This document shows, piece by piece, positions 54,871-63,397 of a stretch of 64,000 nt of DNA. The translations under genes were made by a program, and so were the position numbers. Below the pieces are notes generated by a model, which saw only the letters and a list, made by a program, of their open reading frames with translations, was not told the DNA's origin and searched no databases. How positions within the stretch are numbered: position 1 is the stretch's first letter; every line of letters starts with the position of its first letter. The DNA is from WHSW01 sp963742205 (GTDB lineage: Bacteria > Actinomycetota > Thermoleophilia > Solirubrobacterales > 70-9). The stretch lies in the NCBI GenBank assembly GCA_963742205.1, contig CAVUKZ010000006.1, forward strand, positions 372,001 to 436,000, read 5' to 3'.

Positions 54871-56028
54871 TTGCCGACGAATGATCAGGTGACCGATGCC
54901 CTTCGCGCCGTGATCGATCCCGAGCTGCGGCGGTCGATCGTCGATCTCGGGATGGTGCGCTCGATCGACGTCCGCGAGAGCGGCAAGGTCGAGGTGGTCG
55001 TCTCGCTGACCACGCCGGGCTGCCCGATCCGCTCCCACTTCCAGCAGGCCGTGGCCGCCAACGTCGCGGCCCTGGACGGGGTGACCGAGGTGGGCGTCGG
55101 TTTCGACGTGCTCAGCGACGAGGAGAAGGGCCGCCTGCAGGAGGCGCTCGGGCGTCCAGGAGGCCTCCCGGAGGGCGCCCTGGCGGCGGTGAAGAACGTG
55201 ATCTGCATCGCCTCCGGCAAGGGCGGGGTCGGCAAGTCGACCATGACCGCGAACCTGGCGGCCGCGCTCCAGGCCGAGGGCCAGACGACGGGGGCGCTCG
55301 ACGCCGACGTCTACGGCTACTCGATCCCGCGCATGCTGGGCGTCGATCAGCGGCCCGACGTCAACGCCGAGCGCAAGATCATCCCCCCCACCGGCCCGGC
55401 GGGCATCAAGGTGATGTCGATCGGCTTCTTCCTCGAGCGCAACGCTGCCGTCGTCTGGCGCGGGCCGATGCTGCACAAGGCGATCCAGCAGTTCCTCGAG
55501 GACGTGGCCTGGGACGAGCTCGACTACCTGCTTCTCGACCTCCCGCCCGGCACCGGTGACGTCTCGATGACGCTCGCCCAGCTGCTCCCGCAGGCGAAGG
55601 TGGTGGTCGTGACCACGCCGCAGCCGGCGGCGCAGAGCGTGGCCCGGCGCGCCGCCGAGATGGCGGCGAAGGTCGACCTCGAGGTGCTCGGAGTGATCGA
55701 GAACATGTCCGGCTTCACGACCCCCGACGGCCAGCGCTTCACGATCTTCGGCGAGGGCGGCGGCCAAGTTCTCGCCGACGAGCTCGACGTGCCCCTGCTG
55801 GGCAAGATCCCGCTCTCCGAGGAGCTGCGCGAGCACGCCGACAGCGGCACGCCGCTGTCGCTCGCCGATCCGCAGGCCGCGGCGTCGATCGCGATTCGCG
55901 ACGCGGCGCGCGGGATCATCGCCGCCACGCCGCAGGAGCTGCCGGTGATGCAGGCCGAGTCGCCCGCCGCGCCGGCGCTCGCGCCGATCGGCGGCACCGA
56001 GCTGCCCGTGGTCCAGGTCTCGGGCTGA
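54871..56028 (+). CDS. mrp: Mrp/ApbC family P-loop ATPase (Fe-S carrier)
   Basis: Iron-sulfur cluster carrier/ParA-type ATPase, 385 aa. The N-terminal DUF59/MIP18 domain (ALRAVIDPELRRSIVDLGMV) is followed by Walker A ASGKGGVGKST, then DADVYGYSIPRMLG and LLLDLPPGTGDVSM. The usual CxxC before GEGGG is absent (NMSGFTTPDGQRF), a variation I believe common in actinobacterial Mrp. GGAGG at 54859-54863 fits TTG 54871; GTG 54865 is too close to it. The 4-nt CTGA overlap couples it to the methyltransferase. Confidence 0.88.
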   Translation: MPTNDQVTDALRAVIDPELRRSIVDLGMVRSIDVRESGKVEVVVSLTTPGCPIRSHFQQAVAANVAALDGVTEVGVGFDVLSDEEKGRLQEALGRPGGLPEGALAAVKNVICIASGKGGVGKSTMTANLAAALQAEGQTTGALDADVYGYSIPRMLGVDQRPDVNAERKIIPPTGPAGIKVMSIGFFLERNAAVVWRGPMLHKAIQQFLEDVAWDELDYLLLDLPPGTGDVSMTLAQLLPQAKVVVVTTPQPAAQSVARRAAEMAAKVDLEVLGVIENMSGFTTPDGQRFTIFGEGGGQVLADELDVPLLGKIPLSEELREHADSGTPLSLADPQAAASIAIRDAARGIIAATPQELPVMQAESPAAPALAPIGGTELPVVQVSG

Positions 56029-56855
56029 CGACGCTGGACCCGCTCTACGAGATCAATCGCTCGTGGTGGGACGAGCGCGTCGCCGGCCACGTTGCGAGCA
56101 GGTTCTACGACGTCGATTCCTTCCGCGAGGGCAAGTCGGTCCTGCGGCCGTTCGAGCTCCAGGAGGTCGGCGACGTCACCGGGAGCCGCCTCGCGCACCT
56201 GCAGTGCCACTTCGGCCTCGACACGCTCTCGTGGGCGCGTCAGGGGGCGTCCGTCGTCGGGCTCGACTTCTCCGAGCCCGCGGTGGAGGCGGCGCGCAAG
56301 CTCGCGGCGGAGACGGGGCTCGACGGACGCTTCGTGCAAGCCGACGTGTACGACGCCGTCGCCGCGCTCGATGGTGAGGTCTTCGACATCGTCTACACGG
56401 GCCTCGGCGCGCTCAACTGGCTTCCCGACCTGCCGCGCTGGGCCGGTGTGGTCGCCGACCTGCTGAAGCCGGAGGGATTCCTCTACCTGGCCGAGTTCCA
56501 TCCGTTCACCTGGATGTTCGCCGACGAGGAGCTCGAGATCGAGCTCGACTACTTTCACCGCCCGGAGGGTGAGAGCTTCGACGACGACATGCAGGGCAGC
56601 TACGCGGACCTGGACGTCCCCACTCGCAACAACGCCACGATCGAGTGGGCGCACACGCTCGCGGACGTGGTCACCGCGCTGCTCGGGGCGGGCCTGCGGC
56701 TGGAGCTGCTGTCCGAGCACGACTACACCCTCTTCCCCCGCTTCAAGCACCTGGTCGAGGACAGGGACCTGCTCCCCGCGGGGGTGGTCTACCGCCAGCC
56801 CGAGGGCGAGCCCAGGCTGCCGCTGATGTACTCGCTGCGCGCGCGCCGCGCGTAG
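56025..56855 (+). CDS. class I SAM-dependent methyltransferase with apparent CTG start
   Basis: Methyltransferase of 276 aa. The expected N-terminus (TTLDPLYEINRSWWDERV) is in frame upstream of every ATG, GTG or TTG. The only plausible start is CTG 56025, overlapping the mrp stop as CTGA. Motif I is replaced by LAHLQCHFGLDTLSWA, with the acidic VVGLDFSEPAVEAA and the later IVYTGLGALNWLPDL. This is the form typical of the UbiE/arsenite-methyltransferase-like group. The substrate is unknown. Confidence 0.75.
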   Translation: MTTLDPLYEINRSWWDERVAGHVASRFYDVDSFREGKSVLRPFELQEVGDVTGSRLAHLQCHFGLDTLSWARQGASVVGLDFSEPAVEAARKLAAETGLDGRFVQADVYDAVAALDGEVFDIVYTGLGALNWLPDLPRWAGVVADLLKPEGFLYLAEFHPFTWMFADEELEIELDYFHRPEGESFDDDMQGSYADLDVPTRNNATIEWAHTLADVVTALLGAGLRLELLSEHDYTLFPRFKHLVEDRDLLPAGVVYRQPEGEPRLPLMYSLRARRA

Positions 56856-56856
56856 C

Positions 56857-57723
56857 TCAGCGCGACGCCCAGGTCGGGCCGAAGCCCGGGCGCAGGTTGC
56901 GGGCGGCCGTGCCGTCCGCGTTCATGACCCGGATCCGCGCCCCCTTCTCCCTGAGGTCGAGGTCCTCGCCCACACGCTTGGAGGTGGTGAAGTGCGTGAA
57001 CGCGATCCGGCTGCCGTCGGGGGAGAACACGGGTGAGTCGTCGGAATGCTTGTCGTGGGTCAGGCGCGTTTCATGCGTGCCGTCGGCGCGCATCACGTAG
57101 AGCTCCGTGTGCACGATCGTGTCGCGGTAGCCGCTGAACAGGATCCGTCGCCCATCGGGCGAGTAGTCCGGCGAGAAGTCCTGGCCGTCGGTCAGCCGCT
57201 TGACACGCCCGTCGCCCACGCGCACCGAGTACAGGCCGGTGCCGGCGCCGTCGGCGAGCAGGGACCTGCCGTCGGGCGCGAACGAGGGGTGGTAGAGGCC
57301 GCCGGGCTGGTGCGCGAGGCGCCGCTGGTGGCGGCCGTCGGCGTTCATGAGGAAGAGCGTCCCGTCGCGCGAGAACGCGATCCGCCGGCTATCGGGCGAG
57401 TAGGCCGGGTCGCTGTCGTCGTCCCTGCCCTTCGTCAGCCGCTCGCGGTGGCGGCCGTCGGCGCGCATCGCCCAGATGTCGTCGATTCCGGACGTGTGGT
57501 GAGGGTCTCGCGTGTAGACGACGTGGCGGCCGTCCGGCGACACGCTCGGCTCCGCGATGTTGCCGTTGGCGATGCGAACGCGGTCCTTGCCCGAGGGCTT
57601 GATCGACTGGGCCGATTGGTCGACCTGGTAGACGATGCGGCCGTCGGTGCCGGTGGAGGCAGCCTGGGCGGCGGGGGCGAGGGCGAGCAGGGCGATGAAG
57701 GCTGGAGCGAGCTTCTTGATCAT
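56857..57723 (-). CDS. secreted TolB-like beta-propeller protein
   Basis: Protein of 288 aa with a signal peptide (MIKKLAPAFIALLALAPAAQA). It has about six propeller repeats carrying the PD40 pattern SPDGRRI(L/A)FS-D followed by (L/I)-(Y/W)-(V/A)-M-(R/N)ADG (e.g. YSPDSRRIAFSRDGTLFLMNADG). It is likely periplasmic or surface-associated and binds other proteins. ATG 57723 is preferred; GTG 57741 would add six residues before the signal peptide. It is convergent with the methyltransferase, with 1 nt between stops. Confidence 0.82.
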   Translation of the reverse strand: MIKKLAPAFIALLALAPAAQAASTGTDGRIVYQVDQSAQSIKPSGKDRVRIANGNIAEPSVSPDGRHVVYTRDPHHTSGIDDIWAMRADGRHRERLTKGRDDDSDPAYSPDSRRIAFSRDGTLFLMNADGRHQRRLAHQPGGLYHPSFAPDGRSLLADGAGTGLYSVRVGDGRVKRLTDGQDFSPDYSPDGRRILFSGYRDTIVHTELYVMRADGTHETRLTHDKHSDDSPVFSPDGSRIAFTHFTTSKRVGEDLDLREKGARIRVMNADGTAARNLRPGFGPTWASR

Positions 57724-57792
57724 GCGGCGATCATCGGCCACCGCGATCGGCTCGCCTATACCCCCTAGGTGTGATTCACGCGCCCCCCGGCG

Positions 57793-58056
57793 CTATTTGC
57801 CGGCGAAGTACTCGGCGTTGATCGGCGTGTACTTCTGCCACTCCTCGGGGAGCTGGTCCTCGGCGAAGCAGGCGTCGACCGGGCACGCCTCGACGCAGGC
57901 ATCGCAGTCGATGCACTCGTCCGGATCGATGTAGAGCTGCTCGACGTTGTCGTAGTCGGGCTCGTCAGGGGTCGGGTGGATGCAATCGACCGGGCAGACC
58001 TCGACACAGGAGTTGTCCTTCTGGCCGATGCAGGGTTCGGCGATGACGTAGGCCAA
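57793..58056 (-). CDS. fdxA: 7Fe ferredoxin
   Basis: Low-potential electron carrier of 87 aa. The 3Fe-4S site is marked by PCIGQKDNSCVEVCP and the 4Fe-4S site by CIDCDACVEACPVDACF, giving the FdxA arrangement. GGGAAAGGA before the ATG at 58056 is the ribosome-binding site. It may serve P450s or oxidoreductases; no partner is adjacent. Confidence 0.93.
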   Translation of the reverse strand: MAYVIAEPCIGQKDNSCVEVCPVDCIHPTPDEPDYDNVEQLYIDPDECIDCDACVEACPVDACFAEDQLPEEWQKYTPINAEYFAGK

Positions 58057-58135
58057 GGTCCTTTCCCTTTCTGGTCGTTGGAGCGGTTTTCCGGCCGTTG
58101 CCGGTGAAGCTCCCGGCCGGGCGAATCGCGCATTC

Positions 58136-58141
58136 TAGAGT
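58136..58141 (+). promoter_or_regulatory. -10 element TAGAGT of the NmrA-like gene
   Basis: TAGAGT lies 8 nt before ATG 58150, in the same leaderless style as the rest of the left segment. Confidence 0.4.
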
Positions 58142-58149
58142 GTGCCCGC

Positions 58150-58353
58150 ATGATCCTGGTGACTGGCGCGACCGGGACCGTGGGCAAGGCCCTGGTCCCG
58201 AAGCTGCTCGAGGGCGGCGACGAGGTACGGGTCCTCGTTCGCGACCCGCGCCAGCTCGGCCGGTTGCGAGTCGAGGTGCGAATCGCGCTCGGAGACCTCG
58301 TCGAGCTGCGCGACCCGCGCGTCTCGCGGCAGGCGCTGCGCGGCGTCGACCCG
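58150..58353 (+). pseudogene. NmrA-like NAD(P)-binding protein, cut at the junction
   Basis: Only the first 68 residues remain: the Rossmann MILVTGATGTVG, then VRVLVRDPRQLGRL and RQALRGVD, where homologs would continue into a hydrophobic strand. After 58,350, the sequence is that of sufB in antisense. This is probably a complete gene in the source genome, truncated by misassembly. The open frame that continues to 58401 on the plus strand is not biological. Confidence 0.75.
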
Positions 58354-58354
58354 C
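58351..58354. other. chimeric junction between two unrelated sequences
   Basis: The NmrA-like gene stops making sense after GTCGAC (58345-58350), and the minus-strand sufB stops after the codons for Ser-Val (58360-58355). Both genes break within about four bases. No transposase, repeat or attachment site is present. Confidence 0.8.
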
Positions 58355-59328
58355 CACCGAATCGTCGCCCTGGAGGATGCAGCTCGGATACTTCCAGGTG
58401 ACCGCCGACCCGGTCTCCACCTGGGTCCACGTGATGTTGCTCGCACGGCCTTGCACATGCCGCGCTTGGTGACGAAGTTGTAGATGCCGCCGACGCCGTT
58501 CTTGTCGCCGGGGTACCAGTTCTGCACGGTCGAGGACTCGATGGTCGCCCGGTCGAGGGCCACCAGCTCGACCACCGCCCGCGTGCAGCTGGTTCTCGTC
58601 GCGCTTGGGGGCCGTGCAGCCTTCGAGGTAGCTGACCGACGCGCCTTCCTCGCACACGATCAGCGTCGCTCGAACTGGACCGTGTCCTTCGCATCGATGC
58701 GGAAGTAGGTCGACAGCTCCATCGGGCACTTCACGCCCTTCGGCACGAACACGAAGCTGCCGTCGCTGAACACCGCCGAGTTGAGCGCCGCGAAGAGGTT
58801 GTCGGTGTGGGGCACGACCGAGCCGAGATACTGGCGCACCAGCTCGGGGTGACCCTTCACCGCTTCCGAGAGGAGCAGAAGATGATGCCCAGCTCCGCCA
58901 GCTCTTGCGGAACGTCGTGGCCACCGACACGGAGTCGAACACCGCGTCCACGGCGACCCCGGCGAGCAGCTGCTGTTCGATCAGGGAGTCCCAGCTTGTC
59001 GAAGGTCGCCCGGATCTCGGGGTCGACTTCGTCCATGCTGCCCAGCTTCTTCCGCTCCTTCGGCGCCGCGTAGTACCGAGATCGCCTGGTAGTCCACCGC
59101 ATCGTAGGTGACGTTCTGCCAGGTGGGCTCGGTCATCTTGAGCCAGGCGCGATAGGAGCGGAGACGCCACTCCAGCAGCCACTCCGGCTCTTCCTTCTTG
59201 GCCGAGATCAGACGGACGATGTCCTCGTTGAGCCCCTTGGGGGCGATGTCCTGCTCGATATCGGTGACGAACCCGTACTTGTATTCGGTGTTCGCCAGTT
59301 GTTCGATGACGTCAGTGGATGTGGACAT
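58355..59328 (-). pseudogene. sufB: SufB, Fe-S assembly scaffold, truncated and multiply frameshifted
   Basis: The N-terminal about 320 residues of SufB can be reassembled from several frames: MSTSTDVIEQLANTEYKYGF, LKMTEPTWQNV, QQLLAGVAVDAVFDSVSVATTF, ELAELGIIFCS, HPELVRQYLGSVVP, FVFVPKGVKCPMELSTYFRI, LIVCEEGASVSYLEGCTAP, KYPSCILQGDDSV. At least seven indels (both insertions and deletions) occur, for example a lost G after 59328-frame residue TTFRK and an extra G before YYAAPKE. The last about 150 residues are absent beyond the junction. The ATG at 59328 is clear. Confidence 0.85.
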
Positions 59329-59374
59329 GACAGGTTCTGAGGTTCTCGGGTTCCGGGATTCTCAGGTCTCGGCG

Positions 59375-59701
59375 TCACACCGGAAACGACTCGCCGCAGC
59401 CGCACGTGCTCTTGGCATGCGGGTTGCGGAGCGTGAAATTCGTCGCCATCAGGTTGTCCTCGTCGAAGTCGAGGACGGTGCCGTCGAGCAGCTTGAGGCT
59501 GCGCGGGTCCACGAACACCTTCGCGCCGCCCGTCCCTCGAAGATCTCGGTCGGTGGCCCGCGGTGCGCCGTCGAAGGCGAACGTGTAGGCAAAGCCCGAG
59601 CAGCCGCCAGCCTTGACGGCGATGCGGAGGCCGCCGGCCGCCTGCTGTTTCGACAACTGGCGCGTGATGACCCGCGCCGCGCTTTCGGTAATCTCGATCA
59701 T
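59375..59701 (-). CDS. sufA: A-type Fe-S carrier (IscA/SufA/ErpA)
   Basis: Protein of 108 aa with the three conserved Cys in KAGGCSGFAYTF and STCGCGESF, the A-type carrier pattern. It opens with IEITESAARVI and contains NLMATNFTLRNPHA. Residues around ATDRDLRGTGGAKV may hold two compensating indels, but the frame is whole. The ATG 59701 overlaps the iscU stop (ATGA). It passes clusters from the scaffold to client proteins. Confidence 0.85.
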   Translation of the reverse strand: MIEITESAARVITRQLSKQQAAGGLRIAVKAGGCSGFAYTFAFDGAPRATDRDLRGTGGAKVFVDPRSLKLLDGTVLDFDEDNLMATNFTLRNPHAKSTCGCGESFPV

Positions 59702-60083
59702 GACTGCTGTCCCGCCTTCTCGCCGGCATCGCGCACCGCCTGCCGCGCGGCGTCCACCGCGACGCCGGCCACGTGCGCCCGCTCCGCCGGCAAGGCCAGA
59801 TGCTCCACGACGCGCTCCGCGGTGAACCGCCGCGCATCCTCGAGGCTGGCCCCTCGAGCCATTCCGTCACGAGCCCGGTCGCCGCAATGGCGGCGCTGCA
59901 CCCGAACACCTTGAAGCGGGCCTCCGACGATCCGCCCTGCCGCACGCGGACCTGGATGCGCGCGAACGTACCGGCGTCGAGCGATCCCGCCTCGCCCGTC
60001 CCGACCTCGGCCGACTCCGGGAGCGTCCCCACCCGCTGCGGGTTTCGCACCCGATCCAGTACCGCCGCGGAGTAACCCGGCAT
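59698..60083 (-). pseudogene. iscU: IscU/NifU-like scaffold protein (one frameshift, atypical Cys content)
   Basis: Scaffold-type protein of about 128 aa. YSAAVLDRVRNPQRVGTLPE and FKVFGCSAAIAATGLVTEWLEG place it in the IscU/NifU-N family. One base is missing near 59848-59853, after which EDARRFTAERVVEHLALP follows in another frame. The usual first cluster Cys (NPxCGD) is replaced by EAGSLDAG and the third by ERAHVA, leaving only the central Cys. It lies between iscS and sufA. Confidence 0.7.
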
Positions 60084-60088
60084 CCTTC

Positions 60089-61248
60089 CTACCCTCGTGC
60101 TCCCGCCGCGGCCCGCGCCGTCGGCGAGGTCGCACGCAGGTAGGTAACCACCTCCGCCACGTGAGCCACCGCACGGTCGACATCGACGGCGGTGGTGAAG
60201 CGGCCGAGGCCGAACCTGAGCGACGCCAGCGCCGCATCGCGCGAGAGCCCGAGCGATTCCGAGCGCATGCGAACGGCTCGGCACTGAGGCACGCCGCGCC
60301 GGAGGACACGGCAATCTCTGTGAGGCCGAGCAGCAGCGATTCGCCTTCCACTCCGGCGACCTGCACGTTCAAGTTCCCCGGCAGGCGCGGCGCGATCGCG
60401 CCGTTCACCGTCACGTCACCGACCTGCGCGAGCAAACCCTGCCGAAGGCGATCCCGAGCTGCGCGAGCCGCTCACTCTCGCCGGGGAGCTCGGTCGCGGC
60501 CACCGCACACGCGGCGCCGAATCCCACGATACCGGGGACGTTCAGCGTGCCGCCGCGAAGACCGCGCTCTTGCCCGCCACCGGTTACGGCCGGGCGCATC
60601 CGCTCTCGACACCGCGCGCGACGAACAGCGCGCCGGCGCCCTTCGGCCCGCACCTTTGTGGGCGCTGAAGGACGCCAGGTCCACGCCCATCGCGTGAACG
60701 TCCAACGGCAGCTTGCCGAGTGCCTGGACCGCGTCGGTATGCACGAGCGCCCCGTGATGGTGGGCGAGCCTGGAAATCTCGGCCACCGGCTCGATCACAC
60801 CGATCTCGTTGTGCGCCAGCATCACGCTCACCAGCGCCGTGGCCGGCGTGATCGCCGCCCCCACCTCCGCCGGATCGACCAGGCCCGTCGATGGCACGGT
60901 CAATTCGGTGACCGACCACCCTTCGGTCGCCAGCCGTCGAACCGGTTCGAGCACGGCCTTGTGCTCGGTCACCAGCGTCACCACATGCCGCCGATTGGTG
61001 GCCGCGGCCACTCGGCAACCGCCAGGTGATTCGCTTCGGTCGCGCCGCTCGTGAAGCACCTCACGAGCGTCGGCGCCCATCAGCGCCGCCACCTGCTTGC
61101 GCGCGCGTTCCACCGCGTCGTGAGCCACCCAGCCTGCCTGGTGGGTCCGGCTCGACGCGTTGCCGTAGAGGTCGGTGAAGAACGGCAGCATCACCTCGAG
61201 CACGCGCGAGTCGACGGCGTGGTCGGCGTGATGATCGAGGTAAATCAC
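60089..61248 (-). pseudogene. iscS: cysteine desulfurase IscS (multiply frameshifted)
   Basis: PLP enzyme that takes sulfur from cysteine for Fe-S assembly. Recognisable pieces: MIYLDHHA at the start, LYGNASSRTHQAGWVAHDAVERARKQV, HVVTLVTEHKAVLEPVRRL, MLAHNEIGVIEPV, VHTDAVQALGKLPLDVHAMGVDLASFSAHK (PLP lysine) and the C-terminal LASLRFGLGRFTTAVDVDRAV. The frame changes several times. The ATG 61248 overlaps the rrf2 stop (ATGA). The family is certain, the exact residues in broken stretches are not. Confidence 0.85.
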
Positions 61249-61727
61249 CTATCGTTCTCCCGCCGGCGAAACGAACACCATCCGAGAGACCTTCGAAGCG
61301 GCGACGGTGCGGGCGGCAGCGCCGGGTCGGCCGCCAGCTCGGCCACCGATACGATCGTCAGCATCTCGAGGATGCGGTTCTTGATCTTCCAGAGAGGGTC
61401 GCGAATGCTGCAGGTCGTGTACTGCCCGCAGGCGTGATCGTCCGGCGAGCACGCCGTCACGGTGACCGGCCCATCGACCGCCTGGATGACGTCGGCGACG
61501 CTGATCCGCGCCGCGGGCTTCCCGAGGCGATACCCGCCTCGCGTGCCCTGCACCGAGACCAGCAGCCGGGCGCGGACGAGCCGCTGCAGGACCTTCGCCA
61601 ACAGCTCGAGGGGGATGGCGTGCGCCTCGGAAATTTCCCGGGCACTGGCGGCTCCACCATCCGCTCGCGTGGCCAGATGTTTGACCGCCATGAGGGCGTA
61701 ATCCGACTTTTTCGAGAGTCTGAGCAT
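61245..61727 (-). CDS. iscR: Rrf2/IscR-family Fe-S-sensing regulator
   Basis: Winged-helix repressor of 160 aa: RLSKKSDYALMAVKHLATR at the N-terminus, recognition region LAKVLQRLVRARLLVSVQGTRGGYRLGKP, and three Cys spaced in ACSPDDHACGQYTTCSIRDPL, which would hold a 2Fe-2S cluster. The C-terminus after AELAADPALPP may be altered by an indel. It heads the iscS-iscU-sufA-sufB operon and has its own promoter, so it probably autoregulates by cluster status. Confidence 0.88.
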   Translation of the reverse strand: MLRLSKKSDYALMAVKHLATRADGGAASAREISEAHAIPLELLAKVLQRLVRARLLVSVQGTRGGYRLGKPAARISVADVIQAVDGPVTVTACSPDDHACGQYTTCSIRDPLWKIKNRILEMLTIVSVAELAADPALPPAPSPLRRSLGWCSFRRRENDR

Positions 61728-61759
61728 GGGTCTCGCGGAAATCCGACCGCGCTAGTCCT

Positions 61760-61788
61760 AGTTTAGACCCCGATATCGGACTTGGCAA
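61760..61788 (-). promoter_or_regulatory. sigma70-type promoter of the iscR operon
   Basis: Read on the minus strand: TTGCCA (61788-61783), 17-nt spacer containing the palindrome CCGATATCGG, and TAAACT (61765-61760). The palindrome and the following ACTAGGACTAG could be IscR-type operator sequence. Confidence 0.65.
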
Positions 61789-61887
61789 GTCGGAGATCGG
61801 ATGCGGCAGAGAAAAGGACATGGGAAAGTGAAGCGTGGAAGGCTGGGCCGGCTCTAACTGCAGAGCTTCGCTTCCCTTCGTTTGGCT

Positions 61888-63123
61888 TCACACTTTCGAT
61901 GTTTCCACTTCCTTTCGGTACCTTCGGTTGACTCGGATCCACCTCATCGCTCCAGCGAAGGATGCCCCCAGTAAGGTTGAGCACCCGCGGGAAGCCCGCG
62001 CTTCGCAGGAAGGCCGCCGCCTTCGCGCTGCGGATGCCCGACCGGCACTGGCACACGACAATGCGATCGCGGTTGATCTCACCGTAGCGTTGCGGAATCT
62101 CCCCCAGGGGGATCAGCTGCGACCCCGCGATCTTGGCGATCTGATACTCCTGGGGTTCCCGCACGTCGACGATGACCAGGGCTTCGTGACGATCGAGGGC
62201 CGCCTTCAGCTGCCGCGGTGTGATCTCCGTGGCGCCGGGCGCCAACGGGTCCTCGGGGCTGCCTTGGGCTTCGGGGGCCGGCGCTGAGGTCACGCCGCTC
62301 GGCACGCCGCAGAACTGCTCGTAGTCGATGAGCTCAGTGACGCTCGGATGGTCGCCGCAGACGGGGCACTCGGCATCTCGGCGCAGCTTCATCTCGCGGA
62401 AGCGCATCCGCAGCGCGTCGTAGATCAGGAAACGGCCGATCAGCGGTTCACCAGTCCCGAGAATCAGTTTGATCGCCTCGGTGGCCTGAATCGTCCCGAT
62501 GATGCCCGGCAGCACCCCCGGCAGCACGCCGGCTTCGGCGCAGCTCGGGACCAGCCCCGGCGGAGGCGGCTCGGGGTAGAGGCAGCGGTAGCACGGCCCG
62601 CCCTTGGTCGAACACCGATGCCTGCCCCTCGAACCTGAAGATGCTGCCGTAGGCGTTGGGCTTGCCGAGCAGCACGCAGGCATCGTTCACCAGATAGCGG
62701 GTCGGGAAGTTATCGGTGCCGTCGAGAATGACGTCGTAGGGGCGGAACAGGTCGAGCGCATTCGCCGACGAGAGCGCCACTTCGTAGGTCTCGACATGAA
62801 CGTTCGGGTTCAGCGCGTAAATCCGCTCGCGGGCCGACGCCAGCTCTGGACCGCCCGACGTCGGGAGTGCCGTGGAGGAGCTGCCGCTGCAGGTTGCTCA
62901 GGTCAACGACGTCGAAGTCGACGAGGCCGATCGTGCCCACGCCGGCGGCGGCAAGATACATCGCCGCGGGAGACCCGAGCCCGCCGGCGCCGATGCAGAG
63001 CACTTTCGCCGCCTTCAACGCTCGCTGCCCGTCCATTCCCACTTCCGGCAGGATCAGATGCCGGCTGTAGCGCCGCACCTCGTCCGCGGAGAGCTGTGTC
63101 GCGGCCGGAGCGGCCACGCCGGC
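61888..63123 (-). pseudogene. moeB: MoeB/ThiF-type adenylyltransferase with rhodanese domain (frameshifted)
   Basis: E1-like enzyme that adenylates the C-terminal Gly of a sulfur-carrier protein, with a sulfur-transferring rhodanese tail. Seen in pieces: QLSADEVRRYSRHLILPEVG, CIGAGGLGSPAAMYLAAAGVG, ILDGTDNFPTRYLVNDACV, zinc Cys pairs CYRCLYP and CPVCGDHP, and the rhodanese Cys loop VVCQCRSGIRSAKAA. The frame changes at least twice between 62,450 and 62,880 and again near 61,921. In this copy, it reads on from MoaD without a stop. Confidence 0.82.
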
Positions 63124-63397
63124 CCCGCCAGCCACCGAGGGGATGATGCTGACCACGTCTCCAGCCTTGAGCGGCGTGTCTTCCTTTTGCAGGTACCGGA
63201 TGTCTTCGTCATTGACGTACACGTTCACGAAGCTGCGCAGACGTCCCTCGCCCGTGTAGAGATGCTGCCGCAACCCTCCGTACTTCGTCGTCAACCCGTT
63301 GAGCAGCTCGCCAACGGTATGTCCGTCCACTTTCGACCGCGTCCAGTCTGTCCGTGAACGAGCGGAGCGGGGTCGGGATCAGAATCTTCGTCGCCAT
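63124..63397 (-). CDS. MoaD/CysO-like sulfur-carrier protein
   Basis: Ubiquitin-fold sulfur carrier, about 90 aa. It starts MATKILIPTPLRSF, contains LRSFVNVYVNDEDIRYLQ, and reaches the Gly-Gly thiocarboxylate terminus in IIPSVAGG (63129-63124). At about 63345 the frame changes once (after LDAVESGRT, to TVGELLNGLTTKY). It appears fused to MoeB here, but a lost stop is likely. With mec and cysK next door, it resembles the CysO system for cysteine synthesis more than molybdopterin synthesis. Confidence 0.75.

Noticed and set aside
58340..58370. Natural horizontal transfer or insertion at the junction
   Set aside because: No integrase, transposase, tRNA, direct repeats or inverted repeats; the change in error rate coincides exactly with the join.
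58150..58401. NmrA-SufB hybrid open frame as a new fusion protein
   Set aside because: The sufB part is read antisense and both genes are truncated at the same point.
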